This document shows, piece after piece, positions 33,490-44,252 of a stretch of 64,000 nucleotides of DNA. The translations under genes were made by a program, and so were the position numbers. The notes under the pieces were generated by a model. It was not told where the DNA came from. It was given only the letters and a program-made list of their open reading frames with translations, and made no database searches. This stretch comes from Euphorbia lathyris. Taxonomy: Eukaryota > Streptophyta > Magnoliopsida > Malpighiales > Euphorbiaceae. The stretch lies in NCBI RefSeq assembly GCF_963576675.1, contig NC_088919.1, positions 51,482,501 through 51,546,500 of the forward strand, given 5' to 3'. Position 1 is the stretch's first letter. Each line of letters opens with the position of its first letter.

Positions 33490-34897
33490 TGTTGGTCCCT
33501 AGTAATTAGTTCCAAGGGGGGGGGTTAGGAACTATTATAACTTTTTCGTGTTTTAATTAAGCTGACTGGAAGTTATTTTGAGATTTTATTAACTCAGCTT
33601 ATGGTCATCTTGGTGAGATATGTTTGAAGACAGCTTTAGTCAGATGTTGACTAAAGTTGTTTTCTTGTGAGTTGAGAATTGACACTCTTGGAGGTCAGCT
33701 TCTAACTCAGCACCACTTACTTACTCAAGATCAACTTAGACAATTTATATGCTGAGTAAATAAAGTAACCAACACATGCAATTATAAGAGAGAGTTTAGA
33801 GATTACTCAGTATCACTTATCCTGGTTCGGCCTCTCTGCCTACGTCTAGTCCCCAGAGTCCTCCAGGATTTTTGAATCCAATACTGAGCTCTTTAAAGGT
33901 AGAGCACAAACTGATTACAAGGAAGTTGAATATGCAAGAGTACCTTCCTCTATTCGTCTACTCAACTCCTACTAAGTGCTACAACCCAGCACCTAGATTT
34001 CTCTACCACTGAAATGCTTGCAACCAAGCACTCAGCTTTACACTCTCAATATTCCTATTGATCACAGACTTGTTCTTTTTGAACTAAAGAACACTTTAGA
34101 TGATTACAAATCAATCTAGTATTTACACATAGAATAGAAAAGTCGGTGTAAGATTCTTTTTGTATTTGAGTGCTTTTGAAACTTTCTCTCTTGTATTTTT
34201 CTTTCGATGCTTCGGTGTTTATCCAAGTTTTTCGATTGTCCTTTTATAGAAGAAAATCTGTAGATTTGATCGTTTTGAAATGTCCTAACCGTTAACATCA
34301 AAACGGCTCTTTTGGGAAACAATTTATGGAAAGCTTCAGACTGCACCTCCATTCCCTTTCTCTGTTTTCTTCAGGCGTCAGGTTTGTCTTCTAGCGTCTG
34401 GTTTGTCTGTTTGTGCCAGTTGTCTGTTTCCAATAATCCAACATCCCATGACTCTTGGAATTAGTCTTTTAGGTGTCTTCGAGGTTCCAATTATTGGTGC
34501 AGAAGATTGGCAGACTTTGTCTTTTAGTGAATGGATCCTTCATGCTGTCCTGACTGTTACTCAGCTTCGTTTGTTCTTTTCGAATGTTCAACGTTCATGC
34601 TGAGTTCCTTCAAGGTCAGCTCTGTTCTGTTTAATCGCTCCTGAAGAAGTCTTCAACTTTAGTCAGCTCGTTTTGCTTCTGAATTTTAACTCCACTCAGC
34701 TTCTATTCTGTCATGCTGAGTTCCGTTCTACTCAGCTTCGTTTATGCTGACTTTTGTCCTGTCTTTACTTTATATATTTTTTCACTCAATATTTAACAAA
34801 CATATTAGTACAATTAAATCAAAGCATCTAAATTTAATTGCCTCTTAATCATGGATGATTTGGTCAAATCAAAATCTTGTGGAAAGGTGTTTCAACA
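33490..34897 (-). repeat. 5' LTR of the Sirevirus element
   Basis: Same sequence as 23152-24563 with scattered substitutions and a shorter G run (G9 against G13). It supplies the element promoter, reading leftward. Confidence 0.92.
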
Positions 34898-34902
34898 GTG
34901 GG
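34898..34902. repeat. target-site duplication GTGGG, right copy
   Basis: Exact match to 23147-23151. Confidence 0.9.
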
Positions 34903-34907
34903 CACTT

Positions 34908-35020
34908 CGCGGATCTACGATTGCCGCTAGTCTCTGACTGGCGTCTTCCATTCGTCCGCCGCGGATCTGCGACTGCCGCTCGTCTCTGACTGGCGTCTTC
35001 CTTTCGTCCGCCGTGGATCC
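34908..35020 (+). repeat. 52-bp GC-rich tandem repeat in the LINE 5' region
   Basis: Unit 34908-34959 (starting CGCGGATCTACG) is repeated at 34960-35011 with few changes, and a third copy starts at 35012. Tandem GC-rich monomers at the 5' end resemble the promoter repeats of some LINEs. Confidence 0.75.
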
Positions 35021-35164
35021 TTGCTTCTCTTCCGCCATCATTCACCGTTGTTCCCTGTTTAATCTTTTGCGATCTGCGGCTGTTGGAATGATTTATTAAT
35101 TAAAGATTTTTAAATTTAATAAAATCAATTAATAATAAATCAGATTATATAAGCAAATAAGACT

Positions 35165-35335
35165 GAAATCAAGTGGATCAGAAATTCATTAAATTTTTGG
35201 TTTGGCGGATTTGATTTGTTTGCTAGGTTTCGTAAGGCTCGTTGCTAGACAGAAATCAAGTGATCAAAAATTCATTAAACTTTAGTTTGGCGGCTTGATT
35301 TGTTGGCTAGGGTTTGTAAGGATTGTTGCTTGATT
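35165..35335 (+). repeat. ~87-bp tandem duplication in the LINE leader
   Basis: GAAATCAAGTGGATCAGAAA... at 35165 recurs in diverged form from 35252, both including TTTGGCGG and GCTAGG landmarks. It lies directly upstream of the ORF1 ATG. Confidence 0.65.
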
Positions 35336-35347
35336 CTAACTAATCTA

Positions 35348-36642
35348 ATGGAGATAGATTGTTCCATTGCCCACCTTTTTTCTAGATCCTCTTTTTTGAA
35401 AAATGCCTTGTCTGGATCCAATAATGTTACAGTTAGCCCTATTTCGAGACCCGGGCCTCCTTCTGGATCTAGGTCCTATGCAGCTACCCTTGTTGGTAAT
35501 GCTCCGTCTGTGACTATTTCTCTGGATAATCCTCCCCTTGTGGATCGATCTTTTATAACCGAAGAAGGCGGCTTTAAGGGGAAACTCCTTGGAAACAGCC
35601 GGACTTGAAAGCCAAACTTTCATCTATCTGGGGTTGTGCTCCTAATTGGAAATTGATTTCTCTGGGTAGAGGTTTTTACCACATCATTCTTTCATCCACA
35701 GAGACTCTCCAATCTGTTTGGAGTCGTGGTGCCATTGCATTTAGACCGGGGATTATGCGCTTAATTCCTTGGAGCCCGGGATTTAACCCGAACTCTCACA
35801 AATCCACTTCTGCTCAAGTCTGGGTAAGATTCTACAATCTTCATTGGGAATTATGGGATAAGCGGATCATGGCAAGCATTGCAAGAGCGATTGGGGTGCC
35901 TCTTCGTTTTGATAAGAACACAGTGGAGGGTGAAATGGGTCACTATGCTCGTATCTTGATTGATGTGGAGCTTTCTAAGGAAATTCAATACAAGCTTAGG
36001 GTGGATACTGACACCTCAATGCATTGGATTTCTCTTGAATATGAAAAACTTCCCGATTTATGCTCCATTTTCCATTCCATTGGTTATGCTGCTGGAACTT
36101 GTAGGAGGAACATTCGGCGTGAAGAGCATGTTGAGCTAAAACAAAGAAATGGAAAACAGAAGATGGGATCTCTTGAGCCCCGAGGTAGGTCTGTTACTCG
36201 GATTTGGAAACAGAAGCCAGGAGTTCACATGGATACTGGTGAATCCTCTAAAGGGGCTCCTACCAATAGGGAATCTGACAAACTTAATAACTCTGATTTG
36301 CAGATGGTACTTCATAGTTCGGTCATGATTAATGAGTCGGTTCTTGACTCTGATTCTGGCACGGCCCCCGCCTCTCCTACTCTTGGTTTTCCACCTTATC
36401 AACTTGATAAAGAGCTGGGAGTATTGGGTTGGCAATCCTCTCACTCCAATATTCAGGTATCTGATTCTCCTAATTTGCAAATTATTGAGCATTCAGGAAA
36501 CAGGGATTGTTTGCAGTTGGTTAATGTTACAGAGGAAAAGACTTGGACTAAAGTCCAGAAAAGGAAGAAGCAAAAAGACAACATCAACCCCCTTGAGGTC
36601 AGTGGTAAACAGCATAGCAAGCCGCCTGTGCGGTTTCAATGA
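35348..36642 (+). pseudogene. LINE ORF1 (DUF4283-type RNA-binding protein), frameshifted
   Basis: RNA-binding chaperone of the LINE. It starts ATG at 35348, and the first ~86 codons end with a stop at 35608. The rest continues in another frame from about 35605 to 36642 (IWGCAPNWKLISLGRGFYHI, then PWSPGFNP, VWVRFYNL). The zinc knuckle site reads CSIFHSIGYAAGTC: the second Cys and the His of the CCHC pattern are Phe and Tyr, so metal binding is lost. The stop overlaps the ORF2 start as ATGA. Confidence 0.8.
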
Positions 36643-39600
36643 TTGTGTTATATTTGAATTGTAGGGGCATCGATAATGATCGCACTCAACGAGCCCTGAA
36701 GCTTCTGTGCCTACAACATCGTCCTGATTTTTTGTGTCTTGCAGAACCTCTTGTTTGTTTTAGTTACACTGCTGATAGGTTTTGGAGATCTCTGGGTCTT
36801 TCTCTTTTTGCCTGGAATGATAAGGATTCGCCGACTCTTTGGCTTCTTACTAAGGATGCTTCTTCTCTTTCTCTTCATTCTTCGCAAGCTCAACATGTTA
36901 CTGTTCAGCACCAGCTGGGTGATAAATCTTTTTTACTCTCTTTTGTCTACGATAGTAACCTGGCTTCGGAAAGAAGGGAGTTGTGGTCTTCTCTTTATAG
37001 TTCTGCCTTTCCAAATAATAATTGGTTGGTGCTTGGGGACTTCAATGCTATTACGGGCTCTCATGAGAAGCTTGGTCCCCCTCCTGCTGTTGGATCCTGC
37101 AGGGAATTCAGAAATTTTATTGATGATTGTGATCTTATTGATATTGATACTTTGGGTCAAAGGTTTACTTGGTCCAATGGTCGACATGGGGCGGCTCATG
37201 TTGAATGTCGCCTGGATAGAGCTTTGGTGTCAGAGGGCTTTTTAGATTCTTGGGGCACTATTTACTGCACGGCTTTAGCAAGGTATAGTTCTAATCATTG
37301 CACGATGCTTCTTCAATGCAAAACTGGGGAGCCAAGGATTGCTAGGTTCAGATTCCATGCCATGTGGACCACTAATGATTCTTTAAAGGGGGTAATTGCG
37401 AACCACTGGACTGCATCCCACATCTCTCTCCCTCCTGCACAATTATGTCATAAACTTCGCACTCTTAGGCCTATTCTCAGGGATTGGAATAAAAATGTGT
37501 TTGGCAGAATTGATTCTAATATCCACCTGGCAGAAGTTCATCTTGCCGATATTCAAAAGCAAATTTCTGAGCAAGGTGATTCTCCAGAGTTGAGTAGTGC
37601 TGCTTCTGCCGCCTGTTCCAATCTTGATTTACAACTTCTTTGGCAGGAGATGATGTACAGAGAGCAAAGTCATGTTAAGTGGCTTAAAGAGGGGGATAGT
37701 AACACTAGTTTTTTCCAAAGGTCTGCTAAAGTTAGAAAGACTTGGGCCGGCATTCATCATTTAAGGATCGGCGATGGGGGCCTCACTTCCGACACGGATA
37801 GATTATCTGATCATGTAATTGATTATTTCTCTAATCTCTTTCGTAGTTCTAGGGACCATTTCGATCTTTCTCTAATTAATGAGGTAATTCCCAACTTAGT
37901 AACTTCTTTGGAAAATGAAGAATTAATTTCTAAACCTTCTATTGAAACTATTAAAGACACGGTCTTTTCCATGGATCCTGACAGTGCCCCTGACCCTGAT
38001 GGTTTTGGGGGAACCTTTTATCGCTTCTTTTGGGATATTGTTGGGAAGGAAGTTTGCAATATGGTTCAGGCTTTCTTTGATCATGGTTGCATCTTGCCTG
38101 GTTTAAACTCTAGTATTATGGCCCTTATTCCTAAAGTGGCTGAAGCTGACAGAATTGAGAATTTTCATCCAATTGTGATGAGTAACTTTGGTTTCAAAAT
38201 CATCTCAAAAATTCTTGCAGATCGCCTTGCAGTTATTGCTGCAAGGATTGTCTCACCCAACCAGTATGGTTTCCTTAAAGGTAGAAGCATTCATCAGTGC
38301 ATTTCCTTAGCTTCTGAGGGAGTTAATATGCTTGACAGAAAACGTTTTGGTGGTCACATGGCCTTAAAAATTGATATTCGTAAGGCTTTTGATTCTTTAG
38401 ATTGGAACTTTCTCTTGGTTGTGTTGGATTCCTTTGGTTTTTCTCTCACTTTCAGAGATTGGATCCTAAACATTCTGGCTTCTGCTCGTATTTCTGTGAT
38501 GATTAATGGTTCTCCAAAGGGTTACTTTTCTTGTTCTAGAGGGGTTAGACAAGGGGACCCCCTTTCTCCTCTACTGTTTGTCATTGCTGAGGATTTTTTC
38601 TCTCGTTGGCTTACTAATATGGTTAGGGAGGGTACTTATTCTCCTATGTATTATTCTGGTGGAAATTCCTTTCCCTCTCATCTTCTTTTTGCTGATGACA
38701 TGCTCATTTTTGGAGTGGCATCTTTGAGCAATGTGCATGCTCTTAAGGATTTTTTCCTGCTTTATGGACATATATCCGGTCAGCAGGTTAGTTGGGATAA
38801 ATCTGCTATCTTTTTTGGTTCTTAGGTGAGTCCTCTGAGGAAGATTCAGCTTGCCAACTGTCTTAGCATCCGTTTGGAGTCTCTCCCCTTTAGTTACTTA
38901 GGAGTCCCTTTATTTAAAGGTACTCCTAGGGCCCGTCACCTCAGCTGCCTTGCAGACAAATTTCTTTCTCAATTTAGCAAATGGAAAGGTAGCTCTCTCT
39001 CATTTGCAGGTCGTTTAACTCTAATTAAGTCTGCTATTACTAGCTGTCTGGTTCATTCATTCTTGATATATAAGTGGCCAGTGGGTTTGTTGAAAAAGCT
39101 CAATCGAAGTGTTAGAAATTTCCTTTGGACTGGTTGTATTGATCAGAGGAAGTTAATCATGGTTCCCTGGCAAACTTGTTGCAAAAGTTTGGAGAGTGGT
39201 GGTTTGGGCATTAAGGATTTTAAGATCTTTAACCAGGCTCTCTTGGGTAAGATGTGTTGGGATTTAATTCAAGACAACAACCTTGCTATTTCTCTGATGA
39301 AGTCTAGATTTATGGTTGTCTCTGGTTTGCCTAAAGCTACCATTGCTCCTTCCTCGATTTGGTCTTCCTGTAAGTTTGTTTATTCATCCATTTGGGACTA
39401 GACCTTTTGGTGGATTGGTCAGTCTTCAACGCTCAATTTCTGGACTGATAGGTGGATCATTCCATCGGTGGCGGACAGATTGGGTCTTGATCATCAGGAT
39501 AAGCGTTCAAGCTTTAATTCTGTTGATGATTTCTTGGTCAATTCAGAATGGCTTGGCTTAGGCACTCTGCCTTCGGTTGTTCAAGACAGTATTCGATCTA

Positions 39601-40756
39601 TTCACAGGGGTAGAGATGATTCTGATTTATGCGCTTGGCAGCCCGTTACGAAGGGTATTTTCTCTGCCAAAGAGTACTATTCGATTATCAGTCCTCGTTC
39701 CTCCTCGGTGGATTGGTATAAATTTGTTTGGAATGCTCACACTCCCCCTTCTCATTCCTTCACATCTTGGAGAGTTTTGCATGGAAGGGTTCCGTCTCAC
39801 GACCTCCTGCAGCGTCTAGGCTTCTCTTTTGCTTCTCGTTGCATTCTTTGTGGTAGGGATGATGAGTCCATTAACCACTTATTCATTAGCTGTTCTTTTG
39901 CAGATTCTCTATGGAGGGCCCTTGAGATTCATTTTGACTGCGTTTTACCTCGTCATTCCCAATTCATCCACTTCTTCAGCACTCTTCGTAGCATTCATTT
40001 TGGCTCACATGTGTCGTTGATCTGGTGTGTTGCTGTTGTCTCTTGCATCTGGTTAATCTAACATTGCAGGAATGAAGCAACCTTTAAGGAGGTTTCTCCT
40101 TCTATTCAACACTCGAAGATCGCCCTTTTTCGAATGATTCGAGAGTCCTTTGCCTCTTCTAAAGGGTTTTGCTCTTCAATGAGGGATGCTGATATCTTAT
40201 CCCATCTTCTGGCTTCTCCAAGGCCGCCTCCGGCTCCCAACATTATTCCGGTCCATTGGCTTAAACCTCCTCCGGGTTGGGTTAAAGTCAATGTGGACGG
40301 CTCTGCTTTTGGTACTCCTGGCGAGGCAGGAGCAGGCGGTATCTTTCGTAACTATCGCGGCTTTCTCAAAGGTTGTTTTGCTTTTTCTATCCCTCCTTCT
40401 TTTGCTTATAGGCTGAATTAAGAGCCGCTATTTTCGCAATTGAACTTGCTTGGGAGAAAAATTGGCATCATCTTTGGGTTGAGTAAGACTCCATGTTCGT
40501 AGTTAATCTGCTTCGACTTCGTTCCATGGATGTTCCTTGGAGTATTCGACAAGAGTGGTTGCACTGTCTTAGCATTTGCTCTAGTATGAACATTATTTTT
40601 ACACACATCTTTAGGGAAGGGAATCGTGTTGCTGATGCTTTGGCAAAGTTTGGAGTCTCTTCCTCTGTGATCAATTGGTGGCCTTCAGCTCTTGCTTTTT
40701 GTCACAGGTTTATCAATGATGACATTTGTAATATTTTTCATTTGCGTTTTTCTTGA
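36639..40756 (+). pseudogene. LINE ORF2: endonuclease, reverse transcriptase, RNase H; several stops
   Basis: The enzyme for target-primed reverse transcription. The APE-type endonuclease occupies residues 1 to about 230 (LYLNCRG, VLGDFNAI); its terminal catalytic SDH site reads SNH, so nicking is probably impaired. The reverse transcriptase (about 440-728) has ALIPKV, KIDIRKAFDSLDW, GVRQGDPLSPLLF and FADDM. Stops occur at 38823, 39399 and 40059, a frameshift near 40405 and a further TAA near 40484. After the stops come the zf-RVT domain (FVWNAHTPPSHSFTSWRVLH, CILCGRDDESINHLF) and an RNase H (VNVDGSAFG, FREGNRVADALAKFG). It cannot make an intact protein. Confidence 0.88.
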
Positions 40757-40924
40757 TTTTTCCTAAACTTTTCTCCTTCCCCCTTCTTCTTGTTTGTTCT
40801 CCTTCATCTTTTCTTGTTCAAACTCACTTTTTCTTTTTTTAATATATGACGGGTTTGCCAGTTCTTGGGCCATGGGTGCTCACCCTGCTCAAGGTCTGTC
40901 TCGTCCCACTTTCTATCAAAAAAA

Positions 40925-41690
40925 GATATGTCGTCTAAAAGTTTGAGAGAAAGCCTAATTTACTCTGTAGAAGAAATTAGGTTTTTATTTTGGTATTTAT
41001 ATGACATTTAAATGCTTGAGCGCGTTATAAATTTGGGAAAATATTTGCTCCCTTGCGAACCGTATAACATTTGCTTTTTTATTTATTTATTTTCAGACAT
41101 CAATGACAGTGTTAATATAAATAATATCATGTAATAATGATGAACATTTTGGGTTAAAATCAGGTTTTTATAGGGTGACAGACATGTGTTATCGTAAAGT
41201 CATTGTAATTTAAGGTTCTTTGTACTTAAACTTTTAGATGATATTATTGCGAAAAATAATCAAATGATAGGAAAAAAATATCTGTCATATATCTTGTGTC
41301 ATCTGAAAGAGTTTATTTTGATTTTTTATAGATTTATAATAACTTTATAATTGTTTTTTTAACGTACATTTATTTCTAAATTAGAGAAGATAATAGTTGT
41401 GGATAGATGCATATGGAATATAAATTGATTAGTATATCCAATAAATTGAGTTCATCATTTTATGTATTGAGGAAAAAATTAACACATGCTTAGTTGTGAT
41501 TCTTATTTACAAACTCCATCCTTTATGTGACATAAATTCTAAAACCAAATCCCATTGTAGGTATAATTTGAACAAATTCTACTCTTTGCTTTCTTTTCTT
41601 GTTCCCATTTTGTGTTTATTAATCAACATGAGTATTATATTATTTTTTTTCCGAGATAGCATGGACGACTTATACATTTTGTAAAGTTAT
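40925..41690. other. intergenic, no feature recognised
   Basis: AT-rich DNA after the LINE tail. The open frame 41496-41684 has no recognisable domain. Confidence 0.5.
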
Positions 41691-41691
41691 G

Positions 41692-42135
41692 GTATAATAC
41701 ATCAGTTGCTTCCTGAATGTGTTCAAAATCCTTTATTGCCTCCGGCACTTATATAATGTCTGATTAGGCTCATGAATTTACTTAAAGTGTACTGATTAAG
41801 TCCCTAAATATTATAAAAACTTCATAAAGGTGTAAAAAATAGAAAGTTAATTTGTTTTAAAGATATAGAATCATGAATCATATATTTATTTTTTAAGTTT
41901 TGACTTTTTTTTATAGATTTAAACAAATTGAAATGTATATCACTTTAAACAAGTTCATAGGGTAATGAATCACTATAAGCGAGTTTCGAAGACCAATATG
42001 TCATTTTAAACAAATCTAGGTGGCAAATAGGTTACTTTAAGCAAGTTGAGGGAGTTAACAAAACACTTTATAAGTTTAGGGGGCCAATCAACCTTTTGAG
42101 GTAAGTTCAAAAGCTATTAATGTATTTTAACTATT
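41692..42135. mobile_element. foldback/MITE-like element with imperfect terminal inverted repeats
   Basis: The left end (ATACATCAGTTGCTTCCTGAA near 41699) and the reverse complement of the right end (ATACATTAATAGCTTTTGAA near 42115) match. Inside, both arms contain landmarks such as TGATTAGGCTC or TGATTGGCCC and ACTTAAAGT or GCTTAAAGT. It is about 440 bp and non-coding. Target duplication not established. Confidence 0.45.
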
Positions 42136-42418
42136 ATAAAATAATTAATTGATTTATATATGAAAATTTAATTCAATTAGATTGAATTTTAGTAGATTGA
42201 ATGGAATACAATTTTAAAACTGAAAAATTTGGACAGTTATAATGTAATAAATTTTGGAAAGCGTTTTTTTCTTAAAAATGGTAAGATGTATATTTGACTA
42301 TATTTAATCAGTTTTGAAAATTTAATGAAATTAAATTTAATCGGTTATAATATAAATAAATTCGAAACTGAAAATTCAATGAAATTGACTGTTACGGTTG
42401 AAAAGATTGATTTTTCAG

Positions 42419-42429
42419 CTATAAAAGGG
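42419..42429 (+). promoter_or_regulatory. TATA box of the HIPP gene
   Basis: CTATAAAAGGG about 200 bp upstream of the first usable ATG, followed by an A- and C-rich leader. A 12-codon upstream frame (42439-42477) lies in the presumed leader. Confidence 0.5.
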
Positions 42430-42617
42430 AAACAAAGGATGTCTAACCAACACATAAAACTCTCTCTTTTAAAGTAAAAAGGAAAACATAAAGAGAAACG
42501 TAAGTATTCAAACATTATATTTCAAAGTTAATTTTGTTCTATTAGTTGAATTTTCATTCATTACAAACCATCACCCATTTGAAGTGCTTGACAAACACCG
42601 AACAAAGATCAGTCTAA

Positions 42618-43704
42618 ATGTGGAAATATTTCAAAGGTGCCGCCATGGTGATGGAGGACCTCCAAGATTATCTTATGATTAAAGCTATGTCCGCAAAGAG
42701 CAAACTAGCTTTTCGAAAGTGTTCCGGACTACGCGACATAGACATAGTGATGGAGTTTGAAACTCGACCAGATCAAGTGAGTTGTCTGGGTTAATTTCAA
42801 ATAAATATTACGTGGTTTCATATTTTTTTTAGATCGGTATATATTGTTGGTAAAAAATTTTATTTTTTTAAATTTGACCAATATCGATCTCAAAAAAAAA
42901 AATTTAAGAATTAAATAACCAAATTTTTTATTTTTCAAAATTATCATTTTTTAAGTTTTCTTTTTTTAAACATTAACTTTCTCTCTCATAAACAAAACAC
43001 CACCTAAATAATCTTAAACCAAAAAAATTGAAGAATTAAACTTGATTAAAACATTATTTTTTTAGGTGGATAAATTTGGAAAAATGAAAATTTTGATTGA
43101 ATTAAGTGTAATTGAAATCAAAAGTAAAATTAGCCTAATTAATATCATGATGTTAGGATAAAATTAAAATTAAAATTACTCTACCAAAGTTTTTAACACC
43201 TTATTGCTTGAATTCACCTTTGAATCACACTTTACTGTTTCGAATATTCATTAAGATTTTCTCATCTGATGCAATTTTGTTTGTCTTAGGAGCAGACAGA
43301 AGGCGAAGGAGATAAAAACGCTGCCGCCTCCGCCGCCGGCGAACCGAAGCCTGTTTCTGTTTACAAAATGAACATGCATTGTGAAGGCTGTTGTAAGAAA
43401 ATTAGAAGAGCCGTGAAGCATTTAGAAGGTGAGAATTGAATAGGATTGATTGATTTGTTTTGATTGATTTAGGATTGCCAATTGAAGTTTGTGATTTGTT
43501 GTTCAAGGTGTGGAGTCGGCGAAGACGTATCGTCAATCGAACAAATTGACGGTGACCGGGGAGATTGACCCTGAGAAAGTGAAAGCGAGGCTGGAAAAGA
43601 AAATGAGGAAGGAAGTAGAGATTGTATCTCTGGAGCCGAAGAAAGACGGCCACGGTGGTGTTGAGAAGAAAGCGGATGAGAAAGCCGCCGAGAAGAAACC
43701 GGAG
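42618..43704 (+). CDS. HIPP: heavy-metal-associated isoprenylated plant protein, exons 1-3 (first HMA domain)
   Basis: Exons 42618-42776, 43290-43428 and 43508-43704; donors GTGAGT, GTGAGA and GTGAAG, acceptors CTTAG and TCAAG; phases 0, 1 and 0 join without a stop. Exon 1 opens at an ATG directly after an in-frame TAA; a shorter start at 42750 is possible and would be more usual for HIPPs. The HMA domain runs VYKMNMHCEGCCKKIRRAVK, then across the intron to VESAKTYRQSNKLTVTGEID; the MHCEGC site supplies the two metal-binding cysteines. A Lys/Glu-rich linker follows. HIPPs bind soft metals and act at membranes or in the nucleus in metal homeostasis and stress. The coding continues at 53711 after a 10-kb intron holding a retrotransposon. 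Without splicing, the frame would stop at 43726-43728. Confidence 0.85.
43429..43507 (+). other. HIPP intron 2, inside the HMA domain
   Basis: 79 bp, GTGAGA...TTCAAG, phase 1, located after the HLEG of the first HMA domain. The second HMA domain has an intron at the same place (53790-53863), as expected if the two domains arose by duplication. Confidence 0.75.
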
Positions 43705-43732
43705 GTGAAGAAACCTCAATTAATTTAATAAT

Positions 43733-43737
43733 AAAAT
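43733..43737. repeat. target-site duplication AAAAT, left copy
   Basis: AAAAT directly before the LTR, repeated at 53609-53613. Confidence 0.85.
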
Positions 43738-44203
43738 TGATAACCCGCGAAGCCCAAAACGGGTTATATTCATTTCGCAAGCCCAGCCCATATTAAAGCC
43801 CCATGGGCTAAGATTGGACGGGACCCGAATGAAGGAAGCGGGCGCAGCGAGTAAACCGTCCCGAATTCCTAGACGGAGCGTCAGGACTCCCACTCAAAAC
43901 CACGTTCGTTGCCATGAAAGCCACGAAAGGGACATGGCCTAAAGAGGGGTAACCGCCCTCAGAACGTGGCCCACTAAGGAGTAACCGCCCTCGGCGGTTA
44001 CCCAAAAAACACCTATAAAAGGCCTTAAGAATAAGGGGGGAGGTACGTTCACATTTTTTCCCACAAAGCTATTGCTAAATTATAGACTCATCCTTACAAA
44101 AACTGACTTGATCATCGGAGAGTTTTCCCGGAGATCCTGTCTCCGGTTTTGTTTTGCAGGTAACTCCGGCAAAGGATATCAAAGCGGATCCAGCAAGTTA
44201 TCA
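43738..44203 (+). repeat. 5' LTR of the Tat element
   Basis: Starts TGATAACCCGCG and ends AAGTTATCA; contains CTATAAAAGG near 44013. It is followed by TTGGTGCGGTGATCG, the presumed primer site, which I cannot assign to a tRNA with certainty. Confidence 0.9.
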
Positions 44204-44252
44204 TTGGTGCGGTGATCGTGGACCTTTTTTACTAACATTTGGTTAAAAGTAC

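Larger units (their letters stand above)
23152..34897 (-). mobile_element. complete Ty1/Copia retrotransposon, Sirevirus type
   Basis: About 11.7 kb with two LTRs of about 1.41 kb, a 5-bp target duplication, primer site, polypurine tract and coding order gag, protease, integrase, RT, RNase H (Copia order), all on the minus strand. An additional long frame lies between RNase H and the 3' LTR, a hallmark of the Sirevirus lineage. Counting by eye, the LTRs differ at about 28 of 1,408 positions (about 98% identity), so insertion was recent. Coding is interrupted by at least five stops and one frameshift, so the copy is probably not autonomous. Confidence 0.93.
34903..40924 (+). mobile_element. 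L1-type LINE, nearly full length, broken
   Basis: Order: GC-rich 5' region with tandem repeats, ORF1 (DUF4283-type plus degenerate zinc knuckle), ORF2 (endonuclease, RT, zf-RVT, RNase H), a 3' untranslated region and a short A7 tail at 40918-40924. ORF1 and ORF2 overlap by ATGA. Both frames carry stops and frameshifts. The left boundary is approximate because the Sirevirus inserted next to it, and I could not find the target duplication. Confidence 0.85.

Noticed and set aside
36711..37245. Extra frames within LINE ORF2
   Set aside because: Alternative-frame shadows of the endonuclease region.
43402..43780. Minus-strand open frames over HIPP exons 2 and 3
   Set aside because: They are antisense shadows of the GC-richer HIPP coding sequence and cross its splice sites.
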